In this document: piece after piece, positions 8,790 to 17,970 of the stretch
Numbering within the stretch: position 1 is the first letter of the stretch
Layout: each line of letters begins with the position of its first letter
Source: Bacteroidales bacterium
GTDB taxonomy: Bacteria; Bacteroidota; Bacteroidia; Bacteroidales; PUMT01
Direction: 5' to 3'
NCBI GenBank assembly: GCA_007132715.1
Contig: SLOE01000101.1
Span: 1 to 59,921 of the forward strand
DNA length: 59,921 bases
Program-made: the position numbers and the translations under genes
Notes under the pieces: model-generated
Told to the model about the DNA's origin: nothing
Seen by the model: only the letters and a program-made list of their open reading frames with translations
The model's database searches: none

Positions 8790-8820
8790 TTTGGACAGAA
8801 CCCCAATTATGTTAAATTTG
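8790..8820 (+). promoter_or_regulatory. Consensus Bacteroidota promoter for the first NqrM-like gene
   Basis: TTTG at 8790-8793, a 19-bp spacer, then TAAATTTG at 8813-8820 fit the Bacteroidota primary sigma consensus fully. Transcription should start near 8827, giving a leader of roughly 14 nt before the ATG at 8841. Confidence 0.7.
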
Positions 8821-8840
8821 CAGCTCCAAAGAACCGGCCT

Positions 8841-9059
8841 ATGACCGAATATATACTTATACTGGCAACTTCTGTCGTTCTGATGGCCATGGTATTCGCA
8901 GGAATGTCCATCAGCATGCTGATCAGAAAGAACGGCAGATTCCCTGTCATCTCAATAGGCCGGAACAAGGAGATGAAAAAGCGTGGCATAACCTGTGTAA
9001 AGCATGATGAGATGTTGTGCCACGGAAACGGTAAGAACAGGGGATCCTGCTGTTCCTAG
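8841..9059 (+). CDS. Small four-cysteine membrane protein, NqrM-like (first copy)
   Basis: A 72-residue protein: one N-terminal transmembrane helix (about residues 4-27), a basic stretch with RKNGRFP, then a cysteine-bearing tail with C52, C60, C70 and C71. Size, topology and the GRF...GITC pattern match the second copy at 9277 and resemble NqrM (DUF539), the small membrane protein that needs four conserved cysteines to mature Na+-NQR by helping to install the Fe centre. It lies beyond the 3' end of the nqr-apbE operon, on the opposite strand, with its own consensus promoter. The cysteine spacing differs from copy two (C52-x7-C60 and a terminal CC), so it may be a divergent paralogue with a changed role. 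Assignment is by pattern and context. Confidence 0.6.
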   Translation: MTEYILILATSVVLMAMVFAGMSISMLIRKNGRFPVISIGRNKEMKKRGITCVKHDEMLCHGNGKNRGSCCS

Positions 9060-9119
9060 GGCAGTAACCCGCCATCCGCACAACAAGAGGTGAACCCTCC
9101 GTCAGTCCGCGCCGGTCAA

Positions 9120-9152
9120 AATTAAACAATCTGCTCAATAAGCTGTTTAATT
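9120..9152 (+). terminator. Possible AT-rich hairpin terminator after the first NqrM-like gene
   Basis: AATTAAACA (9120-9128) and TGTTTAATT (9144-9152) form a perfect 9-bp stem, with an inner GCT/AGC pairing in the 15-nt loop. The stem is AT-rich and no long T-run follows, so termination would be weak. Confidence 0.35.
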
Positions 9153-9276
9153 CTTACCAGCCTTGCTGCAAACCCTCAATAAAACCTGCGGCGGGTTATG
9201 TGCGCCGGTATCCGGACATGTGGCTGCCGGCAAAGCTGAAAGTTTATGAATAGTTGAACATAAATACCGGACGGAA

Positions 9277-9495
9277 ATGCTTTTTATACATGAAATTATT
9301 GGATTAATCCTCATATCTGTTATTCTGGTAGTTTTGGCGATAGTACTTATGTCTGTCAGGCTGCTGTTTGTTAAAGGAGGCCGGTTCTCGGGAGGGTCAT
9401 GCAGAAGCACCCCTGAGCTGGAAGGCAGGGGAATAACATGCGGCTGCGGCAGCGAAGAACCCTGCAGCAAGCTCCCTGATGCCAACAAAACATAG
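9277..9495 (+). CDS. Small four-cysteine membrane protein, NqrM-like (second copy)
   Basis: A 72-residue protein with one transmembrane helix (about residues 6-30), then KGGRFSGGSC, a short linker and GITCGCGSEEPC. The four cysteines are C42, C55, C57 and C63. This pattern (KGSC-type motif, then C-x-C and a further C) is how I recall NqrM (DUF539), which is required for assembly of Na+-NQR. The stop is 25 bp from the stop of apbE on the other strand, so the gene converges on the nqr-apbE operon. Of the two small proteins this is the closer fit to NqrM. ATG at 9277 is the only sensible start. No clear promoter; it may be read through from the first copy. Confidence 0.68.
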   Translation: MLFIHEIIGLILISVILVVLAIVLMSVRLLFVKGGRFSGGSCRSTPELEGRGITCGCGSEEPCSKLPDANKT

Positions 9496-9520
9496 TCCCC
9501 GTCAGACCATGTCACCTCGT

Positions 9521-10522
9521 TTACCTGCGCAGCATGCCGGCTATGCCGTCGGTATATGCCACAGCGAAGACCCCGTCAAGGTCATAGATAAAATAGGCTT
9601 CTATATCGGGGTGTGACGATGCAAACTCCATACTCTCTTCAAGCCCCATCACCATGAAAGCTGTTGCATATGCATCGGCATCCATGCATGTTGATGTTAC
9701 AACCGTGGCGCTAAGAAGATTATGCCTTACCGGATAACCCGTATGGGGGTCAATTGTGTGGGCATACCTTTGCCCGTTTTCTGTATAGAACCGCCTGTAA
9801 TTTCCTGAAGTGGCCAGCGATACTCCTGTGAGATGCAAAACTTCCTGGAGCTCCCGTGAAACGGCTGCAGGATCCTCAACAGGCTTGTCAATGCCGATAC
9901 GCCAGAGCTGGTTGTTCCTGTTGGTACCCCTTACACGTATCTCTCCTCCCACCTCTATCATATAATCGGTTATACCCCGGCTGTCCAGAAATTCTGCAAC
10001 CACATCGACCGTATATCCCTTGGCAATTGCATTCATATCAAGCACAACACCCGGGTGGTTTTTGACAATCCTGCCGTCGTCATAGCGAACCTTCTGCCAG
10101 CCGACTATGCTCAGCAAACTATCAATCAGTTGACGCGTAATATTTTCTCCCTCGGTAAACCCGAACCCCCACGCGTTGACCAGGGGTCCGACAGTAATAT
10201 CAAATGCGCCTCCCGTCTTTTCTGAAATCCTGATGGCCCTGTTGAAAACGGTCAAAAAATATTGATCCGGCCGGGCTTCCGGATCATTTCTGTTAATGGC
10301 CGATATAACCGATTGCTGATTGTAGATGGACATCGAGTAATCGATACGCCTGAACAGTTCCCTGATTTCATCATGGTAATCCGTTGAATCGGGAGAGTTG
10401 TACGCGATCAGGTAACTGGTTCCCTGGGTGAACCCGTCGAGATAGATGAATATTCTCTCCTGCCCTGTTTGGCAGGAGCTTAAAACCATTATTGCCAGTA
10501 AAATATAAACGTATTTTTTCAT
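9521..10522 (-). CDS. apbE: FAD:protein FMN transferase (ApbE), lipoprotein
   Basis: A 333-residue ApbE-family flavin transferase. A lipoprotein signal is visible (VLSSC, lipidation at C17), so it would be anchored in the periplasm. Conserved ApbE segments include TGGAFDITVGPLV, the LDMNAIAKGYTVD region, GGEIRVRG and the Mg2+-binding DADAYATAF near residue 285. ApbE transfers FMN from FAD to a Thr in NqrB and NqrC. Its ATG overlaps the nqrF stop by one base, so it is the last gene of the nqr operon, which makes the flavinylation targets in this operon near certain. Confidence 0.93.
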   Translation of the reverse strand: MKKYVYILLAIMVLSSCQTGQERIFIYLDGFTQGTSYLIAYNSPDSTDYHDEIRELFRRIDYSMSIYNQQSVISAINRNDPEARPDQYFLTVFNRAIRISEKTGGAFDITVGPLVNAWGFGFTEGENITRQLIDSLLSIVGWQKVRYDDGRIVKNHPGVVLDMNAIAKGYTVDVVAEFLDSRGITDYMIEVGGEIRVRGTNRNNQLWRIGIDKPVEDPAAVSRELQEVLHLTGVSLATSGNYRRFYTENGQRYAHTIDPHTGYPVRHNLLSATVVTSTCMDADAYATAFMVMGLEESMEFASSHPDIEAYFIYDLDGVFAVAYTDGIAGMLRR

Positions 10523-11778
10523 TATCCCCCGAAATCATCCAGGTCAACCATCTCATCGGGTACGCCGAGGTCATAAAGCATTTTCAGCACTGCGTCGTTC
10601 ATCATAGGCGGGCCGCAGAGGTAATATTCAATCTCATCGGGATCCTCATGCTTGCTCAGGTAGTTGTCGTAAACCACCTGGTGAATGAACCCGGTAAAAC
10701 CATTCCAGTTATCCTCGGACTTGGGTTCGGACAGTGCTATATGGAAATTAAAGTTAGGGAATTCCTTCTCTATCTTCCTGAACTCCTCCTCGTAAAACAC
10801 CTCCCTGAGCGAACGGGCCCCATACCAGTATGATACCTTACGGTCCGTCTTCACGGTATGGAACAGGTGGAATATATGTGAACGGAGAGGTGCCATACCT
10901 GCACCACCTCCAATATAGACCATCTCTTCATCCGTATCCTTGATAAAGAAATCACCGTAAGGTCCCGAAATATTAACCTTATCGCCGGGCTTCCTTGAGA
11001 ATATAAAAGATGAACAGACACCGGGGTTTACATTCATAAATGCACCCTTTGCCCGGTCCCACGGGGGTGTTGCTATACGGATATTAAGAATGATGATGTT
11101 ACCCTCTGCCGGATGGTTGGCCATTGAATATGCACGGTAGGTAGGTTCGGGGTTTTTCATTTTGAGGTCCCACATTTTGAACTGGTCCCATTCGTCACGA
11201 AACTCCTTCTCCACCTCAATATCGCTGAAGTCCACCTCGACTTTGGGCACATCAATCTGGATATAACCGCCTGAATTGAAATCGAGCTGCTCACCTTCCG
11301 GAAGCTTAACAACAAACTCCTTTATGAATGTCGCAACATTCCTGTTGCTCACCACCTCACATTCCCACTTTTTGATGCCCAGCACCTCCTTGGGTACCCT
11401 GAGTTGCATATCCTCCCTTATCTTGACCTGGCAGCCGAGTCTCCACTTCTCAATCTGCTCACGGCGTGTAAAAAAATCCTTTTCGGTGGGCAGTATGGAA
11501 CCGCCACCCCCGACAACCTGGCACTTGCACATCCCGCACGTACCTCCCCCGGCACAGGCCGAAGGGAGGTAAATCCCGTTCCCTGACAAGGTTGAAAGTA
11601 CGGTCGATCCGGGTTCAACTGTCAGCTCCTTCTCATCGTTTATGGTGAGCTTAACCTCACCCGACGGTGTTAGCTTTGACTTTGCAAACAGGAGGACAGA
11701 TACAAGAGTCAGGATAACGGCAAAAAATACGGCTATACTGATTAGAATGACCAACCCCGGTGATGCTGTTAATATCAT
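10522..11778 (-). CDS. nqrF: Na+-translocating NADH:quinone reductase subunit F
   Basis: A 418-residue subunit with an N-terminal membrane anchor (residues about 8-32), a plant-type [2Fe-2S] ferredoxin domain with C75, C81, C84 and C116 (spacing C-x5-C-x2-C-x31-C), an FAD domain with RAYSMANHP, and an NADH domain with GGGAGMAPLRSH. The C terminus ends LDDFGG, as usual for NqrF. It oxidises NADH and passes electrons through FAD and the 2Fe-2S cluster to the rest of the pump. It starts 36 bp after nqrE and overlaps apbE by one base. Confidence 0.96.
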   Translation of the reverse strand: MILTASPGLVILISIAVFFAVILTLVSVLLFAKSKLTPSGEVKLTINDEKELTVEPGSTVLSTLSGNGIYLPSACAGGGTCGMCKCQVVGGGGSILPTEKDFFTRREQIEKWRLGCQVKIREDMQLRVPKEVLGIKKWECEVVSNRNVATFIKEFVVKLPEGEQLDFNSGGYIQIDVPKVEVDFSDIEVEKEFRDEWDQFKMWDLKMKNPEPTYRAYSMANHPAEGNIIILNIRIATPPWDRAKGAFMNVNPGVCSSFIFSRKPGDKVNISGPYGDFFIKDTDEEMVYIGGGAGMAPLRSHIFHLFHTVKTDRKVSYWYGARSLREVFYEEEFRKIEKEFPNFNFHIALSEPKSEDNWNGFTGFIHQVVYDNYLSKHEDPDEIEYYLCGPPMMNDAVLKMLYDLGVPDEMVDLDDFGG

Positions 11779-11814
11779 TTTGGTTTTATTTTTTTTGTAT
11801 TTACAGGCCTGTCT

Positions 11815-12432
11815 TTAAAGCTTTATTCCCATAAAACTCATGAAAGCTATCCCCATAAGACCTGTTACAATAAATGTGATACCGAGTCCCCGCAGCGGAC
11901 CGGGAACATTTGAATACCTTATCTTTTCACGTATCGCTGCAATGCCCACAATGGCAAGGTAGAAGCCGACCCCCGAACCCAGTCCGAATGACGCAGCTTC
12001 GGCAATATTGGCATACTCCCTCTCCTGCATAAAGAGAGACCCCCCAAGAATTGCACAGTTAACGGCAATAAGCGGAAGAAATATACCAAGAGAGGAGTAT
12101 AGTGCCGGCGCAAACTTTTCAACCGTCATCTCCACAAGCTGAACCATAGATGCAATCACAGCAATGAACATTATAAAGCTGAGAAAGCTGAGATCCACAT
12201 TGGCGAAGCCGGCACCAAGCCAGGACAAAGCCCCGGCGCTGAGAAAATAGTTCTCTATAAGATAATTTACAGGTACGGTAATGCCCAGCACAAAGATCAC
12301 CGCAATACCCAGGCCGTTGGCGGTGCTTACTGTCCTTGACACGGCAAGATACGAGCACATGCCAAGGAAGTAGGCAAAAACCATGTTATCTATAAAAACT
12401 GACCTGACAAATATGTTGACCAATCCTTCCAT
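11815..12432 (-). CDS. nqrE: Na+-translocating NADH:quinone reductase subunit E
   Basis: A 205-residue protein with six membrane helices. The N terminus [20 protein letters not shown] and the following [11 protein letters not shown] align with NqrE, including the Cys in helix I; a second Cys lies in AVNCAILGG in the middle. In known structures, paired half-helix cysteines of NqrD and NqrE hold an Fe centre within the membrane. The frame extends to a TTG at 12459 overlapping nqrD, but the ATG at 12432 matches the family start. Confidence 0.95.
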   Translation of the reverse strand: MEGLVNIFVRSVFIDNMVFAYFLGMCSYLAVSRTVSTANGLGIAVIFVLGITVPVNYLIENYFLSAGALSWLGAGFANVDLSFLSFIMFIAVIASMVQLVEMTVEKFAPALYSSLGIFLPLIAVNCAILGGSLFMQEREYANIAEAASFGLGSGVGFYLAIVGIAAIREKIRYSNVPGPLRGLGITFIVTGLMGIAFMSFMGIKL

Positions 12433-12445
12433 GATTATGGTTTTA

Positions 12446-13099
12446 TTATTTTGATTCAATCAGCTTCCTGTTCCTTGACCTCTGGACCCAGATGATTATA
12501 CCGACAGTTATAAGGGCCATAGGAGGAAGAATCATAAAGCCGTTGTTCTCATATCCGATGGTGTAAAGCCCGAGCCTTTCCATGACAGGGTAGTCCCATA
12601 CAGTGCCTGATCCCAGCAGTTCCCTGAAGAAAGCCACAACGATAAGTATCCAGCCATACCCGGCCGCATTGCCCACCCCGTCGAGGAACGAGGGCCATAC
12701 CCTGTTGCCCAGTGCAAAAGCCTCAAGCCGGCCCATTATGATGCAGTTGGTAATTATGAGACCGACAAATACCGACAGCTGCCGGCTTACATCATACAAA
12801 AATGCTTTTAGTACCTGGTCGACCAGGATAACAAGTGAAGCGATAACCACAAGCTGCACTATGATTCTGATTCTCTGGGGTATGGTTTTGCGAAGCAGGG
12901 AAATGATCACATTTGCAGAGCCCATTACCGCAACAACCGCTACAGCAAGCACAACCGCAGGTTCCAGTTTGACCGTAACCGCAAGAGCCGAACAGATGCC
13001 CAGAACCTGCACCGTGATCGGATTCTCATCATTAAGCGGTGTAGTTAAAAGTTTAACATTCTTTGTCGAAAACAACGGCTCTTTATCTATTATGTTCAT
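12446..13099 (-). CDS. nqrD: Na+-translocating NADH:quinone reductase subunit D
   Basis: A 217-residue hydrophobic protein, homologous to NqrE in an inverted topology. It contains [16 protein letters not shown] near the N terminus and [17 protein letters not shown] in the middle; these cysteines correspond to the Fe-binding ones of the NqrD/E pair. The N-terminal extension of about 20 residues is soluble. ATG at 13099 overlaps the stop of nqrC by four bases, so translation is coupled. Confidence 0.95.
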   Translation of the reverse strand: MNIIDKEPLFSTKNVKLLTTPLNDENPITVQVLGICSALAVTVKLEPAVVLAVAVVAVMGSANVIISLLRKTIPQRIRIIVQLVVIASLVILVDQVLKAFLYDVSRQLSVFVGLIITNCIIMGRLEAFALGNRVWPSFLDGVGNAAGYGWILIVVAFFRELLGSGTVWDYPVMERLGLYTIGYENNGFMILPPMALITVGIIIWVQRSRNRKLIESK

Positions 13100-13827
13100 A
13101 TCTCACTGTTTTTCTGGTTCCTGAAATATGTCCTGTAACTGCCGAGAACATCATAGAGCATCTCCTCAACGCCCTGGCTGGTAATTGTACCTCCCGAGAT
13201 ACCATCCACATTATGATCCCCCGGGGGAACAGCTCCCGGCTTAATGATGCTGATTGATACAAATTCGCCGGTCTCGTCAAAAAGCTTCTTACCTTTGAAC
13301 TGGTTCTCAAACCTGGCAGTATTTATCTCTGCTCCCAGCCCGGGAGTCTCACTGTCATGGTCAAAAATCACCCCGAATATGGTATTCAGATCACCCTCAA
13401 GCGCAACATAGCCATAAACCGGGCCCCACAACCCCCTCCCGTGAACGGGAAATATATAATACTCGCTTCCGTCATCATCCTGTGCAACGAAAACCGGCAG
13501 ATTACGCTCTTCCAGGGGTTTGCGCATCTCTTCACGCACATTGACCCCAAATGCATCGATATCATCCCTCCTCTCACCAAGATGATCTATCACATAGCTG
13601 TCAACTATGTACCTGGCATACTCCTCTTCCACATAAGCGTTCCTGTCGCGCATCTCCTGTGCCTGTTCCGCTTTCTCAACACTCCTCAGAATATCAAGCT
13701 TTTTGGCTATCTCAATGTTGAGTTCCTGGTAAGGTCTCAGAACCGTTGCAACTACAGAAAGAATGGCTGCAACAATTACCACCATCGCCGAGGAGTATAG
13801 AAAAATATAGGTATTATTCTGCTTCAT
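13096..13827 (-). CDS. nqrC: Na+-translocating NADH:quinone reductase subunit C (FMN-bearing)
   Basis: A 243-residue subunit with one N-terminal membrane helix (about 8-30) and a periplasmic FMN-binding domain. The flavinylation motif DGISGGTITS is at 208-217, with T214 as the expected covalent FMN attachment site. The family usually has Ala before this Thr; here it is Gly. ApbE at the end of the operon should modify it. It starts 13 bp after nqrB. Confidence 0.95.
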   Translation of the reverse strand: MKQNNTYIFLYSSAMVVIVAAILSVVATVLRPYQELNIEIAKKLDILRSVEKAEQAQEMRDRNAYVEEEYARYIVDSYVIDHLGERRDDIDAFGVNVREEMRKPLEERNLPVFVAQDDDGSEYYIFPVHGRGLWGPVYGYVALEGDLNTIFGVIFDHDSETPGLGAEINTARFENQFKGKKLFDETGEFVSISIIKPGAVPPGDHNVDGISGGTITSQGVEEMLYDVLGSYRTYFRNQKNSEI

Positions 13828-13840
13828 CGATCATTCGGTT

Positions 13841-15010
13841 TTATTTATTTGCATCTGCTGCTGCGGCCCTTCTGAGCCTTCGCCTGATATTAGCCTGCAT
13901 TACGTTATGGTCAATCAGGGGTGCAAAAACGTTCATAAACAAAATGGCCAGCATCATTCCCTCAGGATAGGCCGGATTGAGCACTCTTATAAGGATCGCC
14001 AGGAACCCTACAAGAAACCCGTAGATGTACTTTCCTTTTTCCGTCTGCGATGCCGTGACCGGGTCTGTGGCCATATATACCGCTCCAAATGCAAATCCTC
14101 CCATTATCAGTTGCTCCCAGGCCGGTATTTCCATGAAAGGATTTACGGCAAAAAGATTCAGTATGAACCCCATAACCCAGCCCCCTGCAAATACTGAAGC
14201 GATGATCTTAATGCTGCCGACACCGGTAAACCATAATATTAAGGCCCCTATCAGAATGGCAAGAGTCGATGTCTCCCCGATCGATCCGGGTATGGTTCCC
14301 AAAAACATAGCCATGGATGAAGGTATAGCCTCTGCATTTCCAAGCGTGGCGTTTGCAAGGGGAGTGGCCCCGGAAAAACCGTCAGCTATTCCCTCTCCCT
14401 TCATCAGGCCGCTGATCCACACAAAATCGCCGGACATATATGTGGGATAGGCAAAAAAGAGGAAGGCCCTTGCCGTAAGGGCAGGATTCAGAATATTCAT
14501 TCCTGTTCCACCGAATACCTCCTTGCCAATGATAACGGCAAAAACAGTGGCAACGGAAACCATCCAAAGGGGTATATCTACCGGTACGATAAGTGGGATA
14601 AGCATCCCGGTAACGAGAAAACCCTCGTTTACCTCATGTCCCCTGATCTGGGCAAATGCAAACTCCACGGCAAGACCACTAACATATGAAACAATTACGA
14701 TGGGTAATACCCTTATCAGTCCGTGCAAAAATTCATCCCAGAAACCAGCTTCGGTGCCGGTGGCAATAAAATGCTGGTATCCTACATTCCACATTCCAAA
14801 CAGAAGTGTAGGCAGCATAGCAACAACAACGATTATCATTGTTCTCTTCATATCTATGCTGTCACGGATGTGCGCCCCCTTTGATGTCACCTTGTCCGGT
14901 ACAAAAAGGAACGTTTCAAATGCATCAAAAGTGGAATGCAGCATTTCAAAACGTCCGCCCTTCTGGAAGTGAGGCTTTAGCTTGTCAATTTGTTTCCTGA
15001 GTAACTTCAC
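13841..15010 (-). CDS. nqrB: Na+-translocating NADH:quinone reductase subunit B (FMN-bearing, Na+ channel subunit)
   Basis: A 389-residue protein with about ten membrane helices. The flavinylation motif DGFSGATPL is at 210-218, with T216 as the likely FMN site. The segments LNPALTARAFLFFAYP and FGAVYMATDPVTA are typical of NqrB. The start is a GTG at 15010: the residues after it (KLLRKQIDKLKPHFQKGG) match the conserved amphipathic N terminus of the family, so the GTG is preferred over later ATGs. NqrB carries the covalent FMN, riboflavin and quinone sites in known structures. Confidence 0.95.
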   Translation of the reverse strand: MKLLRKQIDKLKPHFQKGGRFEMLHSTFDAFETFLFVPDKVTSKGAHIRDSIDMKRTMIIVVVAMLPTLLFGMWNVGYQHFIATGTEAGFWDEFLHGLIRVLPIVIVSYVSGLAVEFAFAQIRGHEVNEGFLVTGMLIPLIVPVDIPLWMVSVATVFAVIIGKEVFGGTGMNILNPALTARAFLFFAYPTYMSGDFVWISGLMKGEGIADGFSGATPLANATLGNAEAIPSSMAMFLGTIPGSIGETSTLAILIGALILWFTGVGSIKIIASVFAGGWVMGFILNLFAVNPFMEIPAWEQLIMGGFAFGAVYMATDPVTASQTEKGKYIYGFLVGFLAILIRVLNPAYPEGMMLAILFMNVFAPLIDHNVMQANIRRRLRRAAAADANK

Positions 15011-15062
15011 TTGTAGTTTAGTTTGTTTTTTCCAAATATCTTTACCTTAAGCAGGGAACCGT

Positions 15063-16415
15063 CTAACTGGTCTCCTTTACCATAAGTTCTATCCCGCGGC
15101 GCAAAATCGTCTGCACCTCGATCTTTGATGTGCATACATATTCACAGAGGGCAAGGTCCTCCTCCACCAACTCATAGATGCCGAGATTCTCCATCTTGTC
15201 AATATCCTCTACCATGATCGCCTTGACAAGTTGCTGTGGAATAATATCCATCGGCAGCACCTTTTCATATTCACCGGTCATCACATATGCCCGCTCACCT
15301 CCGTTATAGTTGGTATCATGCCTGTATTCCCTGCCCGGCATCAGCCATGAAAAGAATGTGCGCGAAGAACTGAAACGGTCAAGACCCGGTTCAGCCCACC
15401 CCATGAACCTGTAGTGGTCACCCTCCGGTATAACTGTTACCTGTGAATCGTAAAAGCCGATGAACCCGTCTGACGGGATCCTTGATCCGGTCAGGACATT
15501 TCCGCTTATATAGCGATTATTACCTCCACTTACGTTGTCACGTACAAGAATATCAACAGAAGCTCCCATCATTGACCGGTAATACCGGGGTTTGACAATC
15601 TCCGAACCGGTCAGTGCCACAATACGGGAAAAATCAACAATACCGTTCATGAAGAGCCTTCCCAGAACAAGCACATCCTGCGGGTTTATATACCATACCT
15701 TGCCGTTTTTATGAACCGGTTCAAGGTGATGAATATGTACACCAACATTACCAGCCGGATGCGGCCCTGAAAAATAGTTCACCTCCACGCCATTTAAACC
15801 GGCAAACACATCCGATGGTGGGTAATCTGCATTCAGGTTAAGATAAACCTTCCCATCGGTAAGCTTTTTAATCACATCTATTCCCTTCCTGAATTCATTT
15901 CCGCTGTCCTGCATCACAAAATCGTAGTCCGGTGCAAGAGGTGCCGTATCAAACCCGGAAATAAATATCGAACGGGGCGTCTCTCCCGGCCTGGGGATTA
16001 TACCGTAAGGTCTCTGCCTGAACAGCGGCCACAGGCCACTCTTCAGAAGAAGCCCGGTAATGGCATCCCTATCAAGCGAAGCGGGGTCTGCCTTACCAAA
16101 ATCTTCATATTCCATCGAGCCGCCGTGTTTGATGACAACCTCCAGGATCCTGCGGCGCTCCCCACGGTTTATGGCAACAACGCGACCTCTTACCGGAGAG
16201 GCGAACATTACCCCTGGATTGTACTTGTCAAAAAACAAAGGTGTCCCCGCCTTTACTTCGTCATCCGGTTTTATCAGCATCTTGGGCCTGATACCCGGAA
16301 AATCAACAGGCTTGACCGCAAATTTGTCCGGCAACCCCTGGTTGACCAATATCTTTTCAGCTTTACCCTTGAGAGGGATGTTAAGACCTTTTCTTAGCCT
16401 GATTACCTTCGACAT
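15063..16415 (-). CDS. nqrA: Na+-translocating NADH:quinone reductase subunit A
   Basis: A 450-residue soluble subunit on the cytoplasmic face, first gene of the nqrABCDEF-apbE operon. The N terminus MSKVIRLRKGLNIPLKG and the segments FPGIRPKMLIKPDD, PVRGRVVAINRGERR and LEPVHKNGKVWYIN are characteristic. The frame reaches a TTG at 16439, but the -7 box at 16447-16454 puts transcription initiation at about 16440, so that TTG would sit at the very 5' end. The ATG at 16415 is therefore the better start and matches the family. The subunit takes part in quinone binding with NqrB. Confidence 0.95.
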   Translation of the reverse strand: MSKVIRLRKGLNIPLKGKAEKILVNQGLPDKFAVKPVDFPGIRPKMLIKPDDEVKAGTPLFFDKYNPGVMFASPVRGRVVAINRGERRRILEVVIKHGGSMEYEDFGKADPASLDRDAITGLLLKSGLWPLFRQRPYGIIPRPGETPRSIFISGFDTAPLAPDYDFVMQDSGNEFRKGIDVIKKLTDGKVYLNLNADYPPSDVFAGLNGVEVNYFSGPHPAGNVGVHIHHLEPVHKNGKVWYINPQDVLVLGRLFMNGIVDFSRIVALTGSEIVKPRYYRSMMGASVDILVRDNVSGGNNRYISGNVLTGSRIPSDGFIGFYDSQVTVIPEGDHYRFMGWAEPGLDRFSSSRTFFSWLMPGREYRHDTNYNGGERAYVMTGEYEKVLPMDIIPQQLVKAIMVEDIDKMENLGIYELVEEDLALCEYVCTSKIEVQTILRRGIELMVKETS

Positions 16416-16446
16416 CTTATTCTGTTGATTGTTCTTCAAAATGGAA

Positions 16447-16454
16447 CAAATTTA
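16447..16454 (-). promoter_or_regulatory. -7 box of the nqr operon
   Basis: The minus strand reads TAAATTTG, an exact TAnnTTTG match, about 32 bp upstream of the nqrA ATG. A TTTG at 19-21 bp further upstream is not present; the closest similar sequence is GTTTC. It implies a leader of about 25 nt. Confidence 0.55.
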
Positions 16455-16661
16455 GTTATTTTGCAGAAACCATATCCCGGAATTAAGGATTTTTTATGCT
16501 CATTCCGGTCAAAGGTTGCCGCTAGTAACTATTGCAGGAAACAGAAAATGCATTTTTGCAAATTTTATCCGGTTTTAATCCGCTCCCACAACCGGCTGTT
16601 AACACTTTCACAATTAACGGGTGCAAGAAACGTTTACAAAGTACCAAAATAACAAGATGCA

Positions 16662-17957
16662 ATGAAAAATGTTCAGCCGGTTTACAAGCTTTTTTCAGGC
16701 CTTTCTTCTTCTCTTGTGCTTCTGTCGTTAACCTTTCATGCTTATGCCTCTGGTGACAGGTTTTACGAAGATCTGGTCTATAATGAGAATATCAGGACCG
16801 TGCAGATGCATGTAAGCGGCTGGGAGATGTCTTACCCGGTCATAAGATTAGGCAGCAACGAAAGACTGCACTTCAGCTTTGACGACCTTGACGGCGACGT
16901 GAAAAGTTACCAGTACAGGATCATTCACTGTAATGCGGACTGGACTCCTTCTTCACTTTTTCCGTCAGATTACATGGACGGCTTTTTCGAAAACAACCTG
17001 GACAATTTCCGTTACTCCTTCAATACATTCGTAAGATACACCCATTACTCGCTCGAAATACCCAATCATGATGTAAGCCTGAGGATCCCGGGCAACTATG
17101 TGATCAAGGTTTACAAAGATTTTGACGAATCCAGGACAGTACTGACAAGGAGGTTTATGGTAAGCCAGCCGCAGGTAAACATTGCTGCACGGGTTCACAG
17201 GCCGCATATGACACGTTACTATGACACGGGTCAGCAGGTCACTTTTTCAGTTCGTCACCCGGAGCTCAGGATCACGGATCCCAGGACGGAACTGTTTGTG
17301 ACGGTCATGCAGAACGGCAGGCAGGACAACTTGACCGGCCCCCTTCAGCCAATGTACGTAAGGGACAGGGAGATCGTCTATGAGCACGAGGAAGAGCTGG
17401 TGTTCCCTGCAGGTAACGAATACCGTAACTTTGACACCAAAAGCACAAGGTATCTGACTGAATTCATAAGAAGTGTGGAATTCTCCGGGGGTATAAACCA
17501 TGTTGAACTTCACCCCTCCCCATCGCGCCAGTACGGGAGATATTTTGCTCATCACGATATCAACGGGCGTTTCCTTATACGAAACGAAGAAGGAAGATCT
17601 CCCTCATATGATGCCGATTACCTGATGGTATGGTTCACCCTTCCGTGGGATACACCCTTTGACAACGGCAATGTTTATGTGCTTGGTGCGCTAAGCGACT
17701 GGAACTTCTATCCATGGAACAGAATGAAGTACAATCTCGATACCCGTGCCTACGAACTTGGCATGTTGCTGAAACAAGGCTACTACAACTACAAGTTCGT
17801 GTTCAGGGAATATGGACCCGGAACCGCCGATGCCACCCTGTTTGAGGGTAACTTTTTTGAGACCGAAAACGACTACCTGATCATGGTTTACCACCGTCCC
17901 CCCGGCAGCCGTTATGACCGCCTGGTGGGGACATTGCAGGTCAACTCCAGGAACTGA
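16662..17957 (+). CDS. Type IX secretion system plug protein (DUF5103)
   Basis: A 431-residue protein with a signal peptide (hydrophobic about 12-28, cleavage near AYASG). It matches the DUF5103/T9SS plug family: FDDLDGDVKSYQYRIIHCNADWTPS, SFNTFVRYTHY and IPGNYVIKVYKD are family landmarks in the N-terminal domain; the C-terminal part (FTLPW...VYVLGALSDWNFYP) looks like an early-set Ig/CBM48-like fold. The plug closes the periplasmic opening of the SprA outer-membrane translocon in the absence of substrate. It is divergent from the nqr operon. ATG at 16662. The neighbouring GH31 pseudogene converges with it. Confidence 0.85.
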   Translation: MKNVQPVYKLFSGLSSSLVLLSLTFHAYASGDRFYEDLVYNENIRTVQMHVSGWEMSYPVIRLGSNERLHFSFDDLDGDVKSYQYRIIHCNADWTPSSLFPSDYMDGFFENNLDNFRYSFNTFVRYTHYSLEIPNHDVSLRIPGNYVIKVYKDFDESRTVLTRRFMVSQPQVNIAARVHRPHMTRYYDTGQQVTFSVRHPELRITDPRTELFVTVMQNGRQDNLTGPLQPMYVRDREIVYEHEEELVFPAGNEYRNFDTKSTRYLTEFIRSVEFSGGINHVELHPSPSRQYGRYFAHHDINGRFLIRNEEGRSPSYDADYLMVWFTLPWDTPFDNGNVYVLGALSDWNFYPWNRMKYNLDTRAYELGMLLKQGYYNYKFVFREYGPGTADATLFEGNFFETENDYLIMVYHRPPGSRYDRLVGTLQVNSRN

Positions 17958-17970
17958 CGGCACAGGCACT

